From: Myxococcota bacterium
Lineage (GTDB): Bacteria > Myxococcota_A > Polyangia > Fen-1088
DNA length: 40,505 nt
Assembly: GCA_025934105.1 (NCBI GenBank)
Contig: JAICYS010000018.1
Coordinates: forward strand, 1-40,505
Direction of reading: 5' to 3'
This document shows, in pieces, positions 16,960 through 25,197 of this stretch. Made by a program: the position numbers and the translations under genes. The notes under the pieces were generated by a model. The model was given only the letters and a program-made list of their open reading frames with translations. It was not told the origin of the DNA and made no database searches. Each line of letters begins with the position of its first letter. Position 1 is the stretch's first letter.

Positions 16960-18120
16960 TCAGCCCACTTCGGCGGCTTCGCGCAGCAGCTCGCGGGCGA
17001 TGACCATCTTCTGGACCTCGTCGGTCCCCTCGCCGATCTGCGCCAGCCGCGCGTCGCGCAGGTATCGTTCGACGTCGAACTCGCGCGTGTAGCCGTACCC
17101 GCCGTGGATCTGGACCGCGGCGTTGCAGGCCTTGACGGTGGTCCTGGCCGCGAACAGCTTCGCCACCGACGATTCGGTGGTGGTGCGCATCCCCTGGTCG
17201 GCCATCCACGCCGCCCGCCACACCAGCAGGCGGGCCGCGTCCAGCTCGGTGGCCATGTCGGCCAGCATGTGCTGGATGGCCTGGAAGTCGCCCAGCGGCT
17301 TGCCGAACTGCACGCGCTCTTTCGCGTACCGGCGCGAGGCCTCGAACGCCGCCCGGCCGATGCCGACGGCCCAGGCGCCGATCCCGATGCGCCCCTTGTC
17401 GAGAACCTTCAAGGTGTCGAAGAAGCCGTTGTCGACGTCGCCCAGCCGTTGGTCGTCACCGACGGTGACGTCCTCGAAGATCAGCTCGGTGGTGTCGGAG
17501 GCGCGCAGCCCCATCTTGTGGATGATCTTGCCGGTCCGAAAGCCGGGCATGCCCCGCTCGATGATGAACGCCGTCAGCCCCTTGGCCTTTTTTTCGGGCG
17601 ACGTCGAGGCCATCACCACGAACACGCCGCCCACCGACCCTTGCGTGATGAAGGTCTTCGAGCCGTTGATGACCCACTTGTCGCCCTGGCGCACGGCCCG
17701 CGTCCGGGCCGCGCCCGCGTCGGATCCCGACCCCGGCTCGGTCAACCCCCAGCCGCCCAGCACCTTGCCGCTGGCCAGGCCGGGCAGGTACTTTTGCTTT
17801 TGCGCCTCGTTGCCGGCCAGGAAGATGTGCCCCGTGCACAGCGAGTTGTGCGAGGCCATCGTCAGCCCCACCGACGCGTCGGCGCGCGCCACCTCTTCCA
17901 GCGCGATCACGAAGTCGTGGCACTTCATCCCCGCGCCGCCGTAGGGCTCGGGGACCTCCATCCCGAACAGGCCCATCTCGCCCATCTGGGGGACGATCTC
18001 CCGGGGGAAGTGCTCTTCTTCGTCCCAGCGGCGGGCGTTGGGGACGATCACCCGCTCGCACAGCTCGCGCACGGATTTTTGCAGCACGCGCTGCTCGTCG
18101 GTCAGCTCGAAATCGATCAT
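16960..18120 (-). CDS. acyl-CoA dehydrogenase
   Basis: This FAD enzyme introduces the 2,3-double bond into acyl-CoA in beta-oxidation or branched-chain catabolism. It has the N-terminal helical domain (FELTDEQRVLQKSVREL), the FAD-contact segment GWGLTEPGSGSDAG, the RVQFGKPLGDFQAIQHMLADM stretch, and the IHGGYGYTREF and IGEGTDEVQ segments; the Glu in the last is at the usual catalytic position of short/medium-chain enzymes. The 386-aa length is standard. The ATG at 18120 overlaps the cupin stop by 4 bases. Substrate chain length cannot be fixed from sequence. Neighbouring mutase genes suggest a pathway that ends in propionyl- or methylmalonyl-CoA. Confidence 0.93.
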   Translation of the reverse strand: MIDFELTDEQRVLQKSVRELCERVIVPNARRWDEEEHFPREIVPQMGEMGLFGMEVPEPYGGAGMKCHDFVIALEEVARADASVGLTMASHNSLCTGHIFLAGNEAQKQKYLPGLASGKVLGGWGLTEPGSGSDAGAARTRAVRQGDKWVINGSKTFITQGSVGGVFVVMASTSPEKKAKGLTAFIIERGMPGFRTGKIIHKMGLRASDTTELIFEDVTVGDDQRLGDVDNGFFDTLKVLDKGRIGIGAWAVGIGRAAFEASRRYAKERVQFGKPLGDFQAIQHMLADMATELDAARLLVWRAAWMADQGMRTTTESSVAKLFAARTTVKACNAAVQIHGGYGYTREFDVERYLRDARLAQIGEGTDEVQKMVIARELLREAAEVG

Positions 18121-19343
18121 GGTTTGTTCTTGCTCGCGTCCTTGGTGCGGTCTTCCGGGCCGGCGGGCGCGTAAATTTGCACCATTTCGGTCTTCTCGGT
18201 GAATTTCACCGCGTGGGGCTGGCCGGCGGGAAGATACAGCGCCTCTTCCGCGCCGAACGGGATCTTCTCGCTGCCGACGGTCAGCTCGCCCGCGCCCGAC
18301 AGGACGAAGATGATCTCGTCGGCGGCGTGCTGGTGACGGGGGATCTGCAGGCCCGGCTCGGCCTCCAGCTTGCCGAGGTAGAACCCTTTGTCGCCGGTGT
18401 CGGCCGGCGGCAGCAGCGGGATGGCCCGCGCCTTGCCCCCGAAGAGCGGCAGCGCGGCCTCGGCCCGGGTGCTGCCGACCACCAGCTTGTCGCCGGGCGG
18501 GTTCGCCGGCTTGGGATCGTGAATCACGATGAACGCCGCGCGCCCGGCCGGGTCCTTGGGATCGCGATAGACGCGCTCGGGGCCGGGCGGCACGAACAGG
18601 TCCAGCAACACGGCCGCCGCCTGGCGGCCCATGTTCTCGATGGCGTGCGGCATCCCGCCCGGGATGTAAAGGGCCATCCCCTCTTCCAGCTTCTCCGGCT
18701 CGACGCCGGCTCCACCCAGCACGCGCGCGTGGCCGCGCAGGACGTAGAGCACCTCGGCCCCCGGATGCTTGTGAAGCGCGATCCGGCTGGCGGGCGCGAC
18801 GGTCAGCTGCGTGAGCGCCGCCTTGTTGGCCCGCATGGTCCCCTCGTCGACCAGCAGCTTGACCGAGAACGGCGGCGCCGGCGGCGGCGAGCCGCCGCGG
18901 TGCTTGCGCGCCGGCGCGGGCGGCCCATGTTCGGGCGCGTCCGCCACCTTGATCGAGAACTGGGCGGCCTGCCCCTCGAACGCCAGCGGGACCACCACCG
19001 TGCTGCCGGGATCGATGCCGGCCAGCGTCCAGGTCAGCGCCGTCGCCTGAAGGCAGGCCAGCAGCACCGGCGACTTCACCTCGTCGAGGGCCGGCTCGGC
19101 GTGCGTCACCTTGCCCCCCGGGCCGACGTCGACCGACAGATCGATCTTGCCGGAGACGTCCAGCGTGTCGGCCAGCGCGCGCTCGAAGCAGCGGTTCACC
19201 TCGGCGCCGTGCGCCACCAGCGCCGACTGCAGCACGTCGGCCACCCGCGCCTCCTCGCTGGTGTCCAGCGCCGCGTTGGCCCCCTGGGCGGGCGCCCCCA
19301 CCGCCGCCGCGGCCGCCAGCAACGCCACCACCGCCCGGGTCAC
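18117..19343 (-). CDS. secreted double-cupin protein with AgmX/PglI-like N-terminal region
   Basis: A 408-aa exported protein. The signal peptide (MTRAVVALLAAAAAVGAPAQG) is followed by a 100-residue region resembling the AgmX/PglI C-terminal domain (VNRCFERALADTLDVSGKIDLSVDV, then CLQATALTW), a Pro-rich linker, and two cupin barrels. Barrel 1 has HKHPGAEVLYVLRG and GGMPHAIEN; barrel 2 has RHQHAADEIIFVLSG and AGQPHAVKF. Both keep the His/Glu metal ligands, so metal binding is likely. The function is unknown; sugar isomerase, dioxygenase or ligand sensing are all possible for cupins. The GTG start overlaps the mutase-subunit stop by 4 bases. An exported protein in a cytoplasmic acyl-CoA operon is odd. 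Confidence 0.8.
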   Translation of the reverse strand: MTRAVVALLAAAAAVGAPAQGANAALDTSEEARVADVLQSALVAHGAEVNRCFERALADTLDVSGKIDLSVDVGPGGKVTHAEPALDEVKSPVLLACLQATALTWTLAGIDPGSTVVVPLAFEGQAAQFSIKVADAPEHGPPAPARKHRGGSPPPAPPFSVKLLVDEGTMRANKAALTQLTVAPASRIALHKHPGAEVLYVLRGHARVLGGAGVEPEKLEEGMALYIPGGMPHAIENMGRQAAAVLLDLFVPPGPERVYRDPKDPAGRAAFIVIHDPKPANPPGDKLVVGSTRAEAALPLFGGKARAIPLLPPADTGDKGFYLGKLEAEPGLQIPRHQHAADEIIFVLSGAGELTVGSEKIPFGAEEALYLPAGQPHAVKFTEKTEMVQIYAPAGPEDRTKDASKNKP

Positions 19344-19765
19344 GCCGCCGCTCCTTCCACGCGCGGCCGCAGGTCGCGCTCGATCCAGTCGACGATGGCC
19401 TGGGTGGAGGTGCCGGGCGTGAATATTTCCGCCACGCCGCCCGACTTGAGGACCGCGACGTCCTCGTCGGGGACGATGCCGCCGCCGAACAGGACGACCT
19501 CACGGCCACCGCGCGCGTCCAGCGCCGCGCGCACCGCTGGAAAGTGAGTCATGTGAGCTCCGGACATGATGGACAACCCGACGGCGTCGACAGATTCTTG
19601 GACGGCGGCAGCCGCCACCATCTCGGGCGTCTGGTGCAGGCCGCTGTAGATCACCTCGTACCCGGCGTCGGCCAGGCCGCGCGCCACGACCTTGGCGCCG
19701 CGGTCGTGCCCATCCAGACCGACCTTGGCGATGAGGATGCGTATTTTCCGGCGGGAACTCTCCAC
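19340..19765 (-). CDS. mcmB: methylmalonyl-CoA mutase, B12-binding (small) subunit
   Basis: This 141-aa protein is a stand-alone cobalamin-binding domain. The B12 signature DGHDRGAKVVARGL (DxHxxG, with His as cobalt ligand) is at about 19-32, followed by the GLSIMSGAH and VLFGGGIVPDED segments that line the nucleotide tail. It should pair with the large subunit encoded at 11648-13243. The start at GTG 19765 lacks a clear ribosome-binding site, but the homologous part begins at about residue 8, so little could be trimmed. It is the first gene of a six-gene operon and is divergent from the aldehyde dehydrogenase across 54 bases. Confidence 0.93.
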   Translation of the reverse strand: MESSRRKIRILIAKVGLDGHDRGAKVVARGLADAGYEVIYSGLHQTPEMVAAAAVQESVDAVGLSIMSGAHMTHFPAVRAALDARGGREVVLFGGGIVPDEDVAVLKSGGVAEIFTPGTSTQAIVDWIERDLRPRVEGAAA

Positions 19766-19819
19766 GGCGAAAGTCTATCAGAGGTTGACCGTCCGACGCC
19801 TTCGGCCGGTAATACCCGG

Positions 19820-21325
19820 GTGAGCGATCCCATCCGCGTCGAGAACCCGGCCACGGGGCAGCTCCTGCGCGAGGTCGCGGCCTGCGACGCCGACGCCGTC
19901 ACCGAGGCCGTGGTCCGGGCGCGGGGCGCGCAGCCGGGCTGGGCCGCCTTGTCCGTGGCCGAGCGGGCCCGGGCGCTGCGCCGGTTCGCGCGGGCGCTGC
20001 GCGACGACGGCGAGCTCCTCGACACGCTGGTCGCCGAGACCGGCAAGGTCCGCTACGAGGCCGAGCTGATCGAGCTCTTTTACACGCTGGAGCTGACCCG
20101 ATACTTCACGGGCCGCGCCGGGCGGCGGGCGCTGGCGGACCAGCTGGTGCACCCGCTCATCTTTTCCAACAAGCGGGCGCGCGTGGTCCGTCACCCGCGC
20201 GGCGTGGTGGGCGTCATCGGCCCCTGGAATTTCCCGCTGCTGAACAACTACGCCGACTGCGTGGCGCCGCTCATCGCCGGCAACGCCGTGGTGTTGAAGC
20301 CGTCCGAGCGGACGCCCCTGACGTCGTTGCGGGTGGCGGCCCTGTGGAAGGCGGCCGGACTGCCCGCCGACGTGTTCCAGGTCGTCCTCGGGCGCGCCGA
20401 CGCCGGCGCGGCGCTGACCGCCGCGGCCGACATGATCTTCTTCACGGGCAGCCAGGGTGTCGGACGGCAGGTGGCGGGGGCGGCGGCCAATCGCCTGATC
20501 CCGGCGGTGCTGGAGCTGGGCGGCAAGTCCGCCATGGTGGTGCTGGCCGACGCCGATCTGCGGCGGGCGGCACGGGCGGCCGCCTGGAGCGCCTTCGCCG
20601 GAAGCGGGCAGGTCTGCATCCGCAGCGAGCGGGTGCTGGTCGAGGCGCCGGTCGCCGACGCGTTCGTGAAGCTGTGCGCCGAGGAAGTGGCGCGGCTGCG
20701 CCAGGGTCCGCCCGAACGCGCGGCGTCCGACGGCGGGACGGTCGACGTCGGCGCGATCACGTTCGCGCCGCAGATCGAACGGGCCGAACGGCAGATCGCC
20801 GAAGCCGTGGCGCGCGGGGCCCGCGTGGTGGTGGGCGGGGCGCGGCGGGCCGACCTCGCGGGACAGTTCTTCGCGCCGACGCTGCTGGTCGACGCGACGC
20901 CCGACATGGCGGTCATGCGCGAGGAGACCTTCGGACCGGTGCTGCCCGTCATGCGCGTCGCCGACGCCGAGGAAGCCGTGCGCGTCGCCAACGACTCGCC
21001 CTTCGGGCTGTCCGGCAGCGTCTGGTCGCGCGATGTCGCCAAGGCGCGCGCCGTCGCGCGACGGATCCAGACCGGCAGCCTTTGCCTGAACGATGCGCTG
21101 TTCAACTACTTCTGCGTCGAGGCGCCGCTCGGCGGGGTGAAGTCCAGCGGGCTGGGGTTCCGCCACGGGCCGGACGCCATCCGCCAGTTCTGCCGGACCG
21201 AGACCATCGTCGAAGACCACCCGCTGCTGGGATGGCTGTCGCCGATCCTGGGACGCCAGCTCATGTTCCCCTATCGGGCGCGCACGCAGCGCCTGCTGCG
21301 GGCCTTCATGCGCTGGTTCTACTGA
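19820..21325 (+). CDS. NAD(P)-dependent aldehyde dehydrogenase
   Basis: A 501-aa member of the aldehyde dehydrogenase superfamily, oxidising an aldehyde to its acid. It shows the Rossmann entry VIGPWNFPLLNN, cofactor-binding FFTGSQGVGRQV, the general-base Glu in LELGGKSAMV, the catalytic Cys in GSGQVCIRSERV, and EETFGPVLPVM. The C-terminal extension after the catalytic domain (GRQLMFPYRARTQRLL) resembles succinate-semialdehyde or long-chain aldehyde dehydrogenase relatives. The track ORF begins at 19544 inside the divergent gene; I use the GTG at 19820, where the conserved N-terminus begins, though the ribosome-binding site is weak. The substrate is unknown. Confidence 0.9.
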   Translation: MSDPIRVENPATGQLLREVAACDADAVTEAVVRARGAQPGWAALSVAERARALRRFARALRDDGELLDTLVAETGKVRYEAELIELFYTLELTRYFTGRAGRRALADQLVHPLIFSNKRARVVRHPRGVVGVIGPWNFPLLNNYADCVAPLIAGNAVVLKPSERTPLTSLRVAALWKAAGLPADVFQVVLGRADAGAALTAAADMIFFTGSQGVGRQVAGAAANRLIPAVLELGGKSAMVVLADADLRRAARAAAWSAFAGSGQVCIRSERVLVEAPVADAFVKLCAEEVARLRQGPPERAASDGGTVDVGAITFAPQIERAERQIAEAVARGARVVVGGARRADLAGQFFAPTLLVDATPDMAVMREETFGPVLPVMRVADAEEAVRVANDSPFGLSGSVWSRDVAKARAVARRIQTGSLCLNDALFNYFCVEAPLGGVKSSGLGFRHGPDAIRQFCRTETIVEDHPLLGWLSPILGRQLMFPYRARTQRLLRAFMRWFY

Positions 21326-21386
21326 CCCCCCGCCGCCGTTCGGCCGGCTTCAGCGGACCGGTCGCGATCGCCGGCGGGCGCCCCCC

Positions 21387-21761
21387 TCAGCGGCAGCGGA
21401 TCCGTTCGATGACGGCGAAGAGCTCGTTCAGATCGATCGGCTTGCGGACGGCGCCGTCGACCTTCAACGCTTGAGCTTTTTCTTCCATCCGCCCGTCGGC
21501 GCTCAACAGGACGACCGGGATGGACGACAGCTCCGGGTCATCCATCTGCACCATGCGAAACTCCGAGCCGCTCATGCGTGGCATCATCAAGTCCAGCAGG
21601 ATCAGTCCCGGGCGAAGCCCCTCGCGCAGGAGCTTCAGGGCCTGCTCGCCATCGGCCGCGCTGTGGACGGCGTAATCGCGATCCCCCAAGGTCTCGACCA
21701 GAGCCTCACGAACGTCGTAATCGTCCTCGACCAGCAAGATCGTGAACGGGGTCACCGCCAA
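21387..21761 (-). CDS. single-domain response regulator (CheY-like)
   Basis: The protein is one receiver domain of 124 aa without output domain. The acidic pocket is VEDDYD near residues 11-16, the phospho-acceptor Asp57 is in ILLDLMMPRMSG, Ser/Thr signalling is at LLSAD, and the invariant Lys107 is in VRKPID. It likely relays phosphate or acts by protein contact in a two-component pathway. The cognate kinase is not obvious here. The track start at 21761 is a TTG; a GTG at 21755 is an alternative, and neither has a clear ribosome-binding site. It is divergent from recC (22-base gap) and convergent with the aldehyde dehydrogenase. Confidence 0.9.
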   Translation of the reverse strand: MAVTPFTILLVEDDYDVREALVETLGDRDYAVHSAADGEQALKLLREGLRPGLILLDLMMPRMSGSEFRMVQMDDPELSSIPVVLLSADGRMEEKAQALKVDGAVRKPIDLNELFAVIERIRCR

Positions 21762-21783
21762 ATTGTACTAGAACGGCCCTGCC

Positions 21784-24700
21784 GTGATCCGCTTTTGCTG
21801 TACAAATCGGCTCGAAGCGCTGGTCGACGCGCTGGCGGACGCCGTCGGTGACGCGCGCGGCAGCCTGTTCGACGCCGTCTCGGTGGTGATCCCGAATCCG
21901 CTGGTCGAAGCGTTCGTCAAGCAGGGTCTGGCCCGGCGGCTGGGCATCGCCGCGCACGTGCGGTCGTCGTTCCTGCGAGGCTTCCTCTACGAAGTGGCGC
22001 GTGCCAGCCGCCCCGACGTCGAGCTGGTCGACCGCGACCGCATCGAAGGCGAGCTGCTGGCCCTGTTCCACGATCCAGGAGCGCTGGCGTCGGACGCGCT
22101 CGGCGCCGTGCGCGATTATCTGCGGGCCGACGGAGATGCGCTGGATCGCAAACGCGTGCAGCTGGCCGGCGCGGTGGCGGGGCTGTTCGACGAATACACC
22201 TTCACGCGCCCCGAGATGCTGGCGGCCTGGCGAGCCGGGCAATCGGCCAGCGACGTCGACCCGGCGCTGCAGGCCTGGCAGCGCGCGCTCTGGCGGGCCC
22301 TGCACGGCCCCGGCGGTGTGCTGGCCGCGCGCGGGGCGATGACGCTGCCCGATCTCTTCGCGCAAACGCCCGAGCGCGACCTGCGGGCGCCCGCGGCGCA
22401 CCTGTTCGGGATCTCGTACGTGGCGCGGCTCTACGGCCCGATCTTCTCGAAGCTGGCCAAGGTCACCGATCTGTGGATTTACAGCCTCAGCCCCGGCAAC
22501 CTCGACCGCCTCGACGAGCCCGAGGGCGGCGCGCTGGACGCGTGGGCGCGGCCCGGCCGCGAGAACGCCGCGATGCTGCTGGATTTGGCCGCCGGCGACG
22601 CGGACGCGCGCTTCGTCGATCCGGCCGCCGAGGCCGGCGGCGGCGCCTTGGCCACGCTGCAACGGCGAATTCTGGAGCGGCAGACCTCGGACGTGGCGCC
22701 GATCGAGCCCGACAAAAGCCTGGTGATTCAGCCGGCGGCCGACGCGCGCCGCGAGCTCGAGACGATCGCCGCGGAGATCTGGTCGGCGGTGCGCGCGGAC
22801 CCCGCGCTGTCGTTCGCCGACTTCGCGGTGGTGGTTCCGCCGGCGGCGGCGCCGCTCTATCTGCCGCTGGCGCAGGAGGTCTTCGACGCCGCCTCGCGGC
22901 TGCCGTGCACGGCGCTGGACCTGCCGCGTCCCGCGGAACGGCGCATCTTCGCCGCCGCCACCGCGCTGCTGGAGCTGCCGCTCGGCCAGCTCTCGCGCCC
23001 CGACCTCTTGCGGGTCGCCATGCACCCCGCGGTCGCGCGCCGCTTTCCAGAGGTCGACCCCGAGGACTGGCTGGCGCTCTGCGAGGACCTCGAGATCGTG
23101 CGCGGCGCGGACCCGGCCGGGCTGCCGCGCAGCTATCTGGACCGCGATCGGATCAGCTGGGACCAGGGGTTGCGGCGGCTGGCCCTGGGTGCGTTCCTGT
23201 CCGGCCCGCGCAGCGGCGAGGAGAGCCCCTTCACGCTGGGCGGCGAGCCGCTGCTGCCGGCCGATCTGTCGCCGGCGGCCGAGCCGGCCGCGCGCGCGCT
23301 GGGCCTCCTGGCGCGCGAGTTGATCGCCTACGCCGACGCCGCCCAGCGCGGTCCCGCGCCGTTCGCCGAGCACGCGGCGCTGCTGCGGCGGGTGACGGCG
23401 GCGACCGTCCTGCCGGCCACGCCCGACGAAGAAGCGGCGCTGGGCGATCTCTACGCAGCCATCGAGCGCGCGCAGGCGGCGGTCCCGCCGGCGCTGCCGA
23501 TCCGGTTCCGCGTGGCCAGCGACCTCATCCAAAAGCGGCTGGGGGACGTGCCGCGCCTGGGGCGGCCCCCGGAAGGGGTGACGGTCGCGTCCTTCGTCCC
23601 GATGCGCGCGCTGCCCTTTCACACCATCTTCGTGGCGGGGCTGGACGAAGGCGTGTTCCCGGCGCCGGCCGGCTGGGGGGCGCTGGACCTGCGCGCCGGC
23701 GGGCGGCGGCCCGGCGACGTCACGCCCCGCGAGCAGGACCAGCACATGTTCCTGGAGACGCTGCTGGCGGCGCGCCACCGCCTGATTCTGTCCTACGTCG
23801 CGCGCGATCCGGTGAGCGGGGATCCGCGCGCCGCCTCGTCGGTCGTCGAGGAGGTGCGGCTGGCGTCGGCGGGGGCGGCGCGAGAGCACGCCCCGCGCCC
23901 CGCCGCGCGCCACGCCGACGACGCCGTGGTGGCGGTGACGCCGGCCGCCGCCCGAGAGCGGCGCGCCGTCCGGCTGGGCGAATCGTTGCGCCGCGCGGCC
24001 GGCGGCGTCCCCCAGCTTCCGCTCCTGGGCGAGCTGCGGGCGGCGCTGGCGCCGGGCGTCTGGGCGCGCTTGGCCGGCGATCTCGGCTGGCAGGCCCCGC
24101 CGGAGGTCGCGCCCGCCGCGCGGCTGCGGCGGGCGCTGACGCTGACCGACCTGCGCCGGTTCCTCGAGTGCCCGTTGCAGGCCTCCGCGCGGGTGCTGCT
24201 GCCGATCCGCGACGAGGGCGACGCCGAGCTCGACGCCGAGGCGTCGCTGCGCGAGCACGAGCCGCTGGACGAATCGCGCCTGGAGACGGTGCCCTTCCTG
24301 CGCGAGCTGGCCGCCGAGCTGCTGGACGGCCGCCCGGACGAGATCGACGGCGATTCCCTCGAGCGCGTCCAGGCCGCCTACGATCGGGCGGCCGAATCGA
24401 AGCGCCTGGCCGGCATGCTGGCCGACGGGCTGTTCGGCCGCGCCGCGCGCGATCGCCACCTGCGCTTGCTGCTCTGCTGGAAAGCCGGGGTCCGGCTGGC
24501 CGTCGGGCCGCTGGCTGCGCCGTTGCATCACCTGTGGCTGGGCGGCGCGCCCGAGCACCTCCGCGCGCCCGAGCTGCACCCCGCCCTGCGCCTGGCGATC
24601 GACGGGCTCGGCGAGGTTCCGCTGGGGGGGCGGACCGAGCTGGTGACCACCCAGGCCGACGGCACGCGCGCGATCCTGTCGCTGATCGGGTCGGTGAACC

Positions 24701-25197
24701 CGAAGACCGAATGCGCAGAGCGCGATTTCCTGGCGCCGTTCTTCACCCACCTGGCGCTGACGGTGCAACAAGGCGAGGCGCGCCCCAGCCGCGCCGTCAC
24801 CCTGCGGCCCAAGGACGACGGCTCGCCGCGCGCCGACGAACGGCGATTTTCGCCCGTCACGCCGGAGTCGGCGCGCGCGGTGCTGACCGCGCTGGCCGGC
24901 GAGCTGGTGCGCCAGGTGCACGCCTACTTCCTGCCCTGCGAAGGCGTGTTCCACCGCAAGAAAAACGAGGGCAAGCCGGGCAGCGTGCGCGCTTCGATCC
25001 TGTTCCTGCGCGACGACAACTGGACCCGGTTCGCGTCGGACAGCGGGCCGGTGCCGGATCCGCGCGACTACCCGGTCCCCGACGAACAGGAGGCCGAACA
25101 GATGGCCGCGCGGCGATTCGGCCCCTACTTCGCCTGCATCGCCGAGGGACAGGCGGCGGCCGCCGCGGCCAAGCCCCTCAAGAAGGGCCGGCGATGA
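21784..25197 (+). CDS. recC: exodeoxyribonuclease V gamma subunit, RecC
   Basis: RecC is the scaffold of the RecBCD helicase-nuclease, splitting the DNA strands and reading Chi. It has an inactive helicase-like fold, so no Walker motifs are expected. The N-terminus fits the family (SVVIPNPLVEAFVKQGLARRLGI), as do FLRGFLYEV, LFGISYVARLYGPIF in the middle, FVPMRALPFHTIFVAGLDEGVFP, and EQDQHMFLETLLAARHRLILSYV. The C-terminal part has a degenerate nuclease-like region (TDLRRFLECPLQASARVLL). At 1137 aa the length is usual. It starts at a GTG and overlaps recB by 4 bases, which supports the identity. Confidence 0.9.
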   Translation: MIRFCCTNRLEALVDALADAVGDARGSLFDAVSVVIPNPLVEAFVKQGLARRLGIAAHVRSSFLRGFLYEVARASRPDVELVDRDRIEGELLALFHDPGALASDALGAVRDYLRADGDALDRKRVQLAGAVAGLFDEYTFTRPEMLAAWRAGQSASDVDPALQAWQRALWRALHGPGGVLAARGAMTLPDLFAQTPERDLRAPAAHLFGISYVARLYGPIFSKLAKVTDLWIYSLSPGNLDRLDEPEGGALDAWARPGRENAAMLLDLAAGDADARFVDPAAEAGGGALATLQRRILERQTSDVAPIEPDKSLVIQPAADARRELETIAAEIWSAVRADPALSFADFAVVVPPAAAPLYLPLAQEVFDAASRLPCTALDLPRPAERRIFAAATALLELPLGQLSRPDLLRVAMHPAVARRFPEVDPEDWLALCEDLEIVRGADPAGLPRSYLDRDRISWDQGLRRLALGAFLSGPRSGEESPFTLGGEPLLPADLSPAAEPAARALGLLARELIAYADAAQRGPAPFAEHAALLRRVTAATVLPATPDEEAALGDLYAAIERAQAAVPPALPIRFRVASDLIQKRLGDVPRLGRPPEGVTVASFVPMRALPFHTIFVAGLDEGVFPAPAGWGALDLRAGGRRPGDVTPREQDQHMFLETLLAARHRLILSYVARDPVSGDPRAASSVVEEVRLASAGAAREHAPRPAARHADDAVVAVTPAAARERRAVRLGESLRRAAGGVPQLPLLGELRAALAPGVWARLAGDLGWQAPPEVAPAARLRRALTLTDLRRFLECPLQASARVLLPIRDEGDAELDAEASLREHEPLDESRLETVPFLRELAAELLDGRPDEIDGDSLERVQAAYDRAAESKRLAGMLADGLFGRAARDRHLRLLLCWKAGVRLAVGPLAAPLHHLWLGGAPEHLRAPELHPALRLAIDGLGEVPLGGRTELVTTQADGTRAILSLIGSVNPKTECAERDFLAPFFTHLALTVQQGEARPSRAVTLRPKDDGSPRADERRFSPVTPESARAVLTALAGELVRQVHAYFLPCEGVFHRKKNEGKPGSVRASILFLRDDNWTRFASDSGPVPDPRDYPVPDEQEAEQMAARRFGPYFACIAEGQAAAAAAKPLKKGRR

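Noticed and set aside
21706-24954. 1082-aa minus-strand ORF opposite recC
   Set aside because: Arg/Gln/His-rich composition with no domains; the antisense of a GC-rich gene gives long spurious ORFs. The same applies to 25125-28547 opposite recB.
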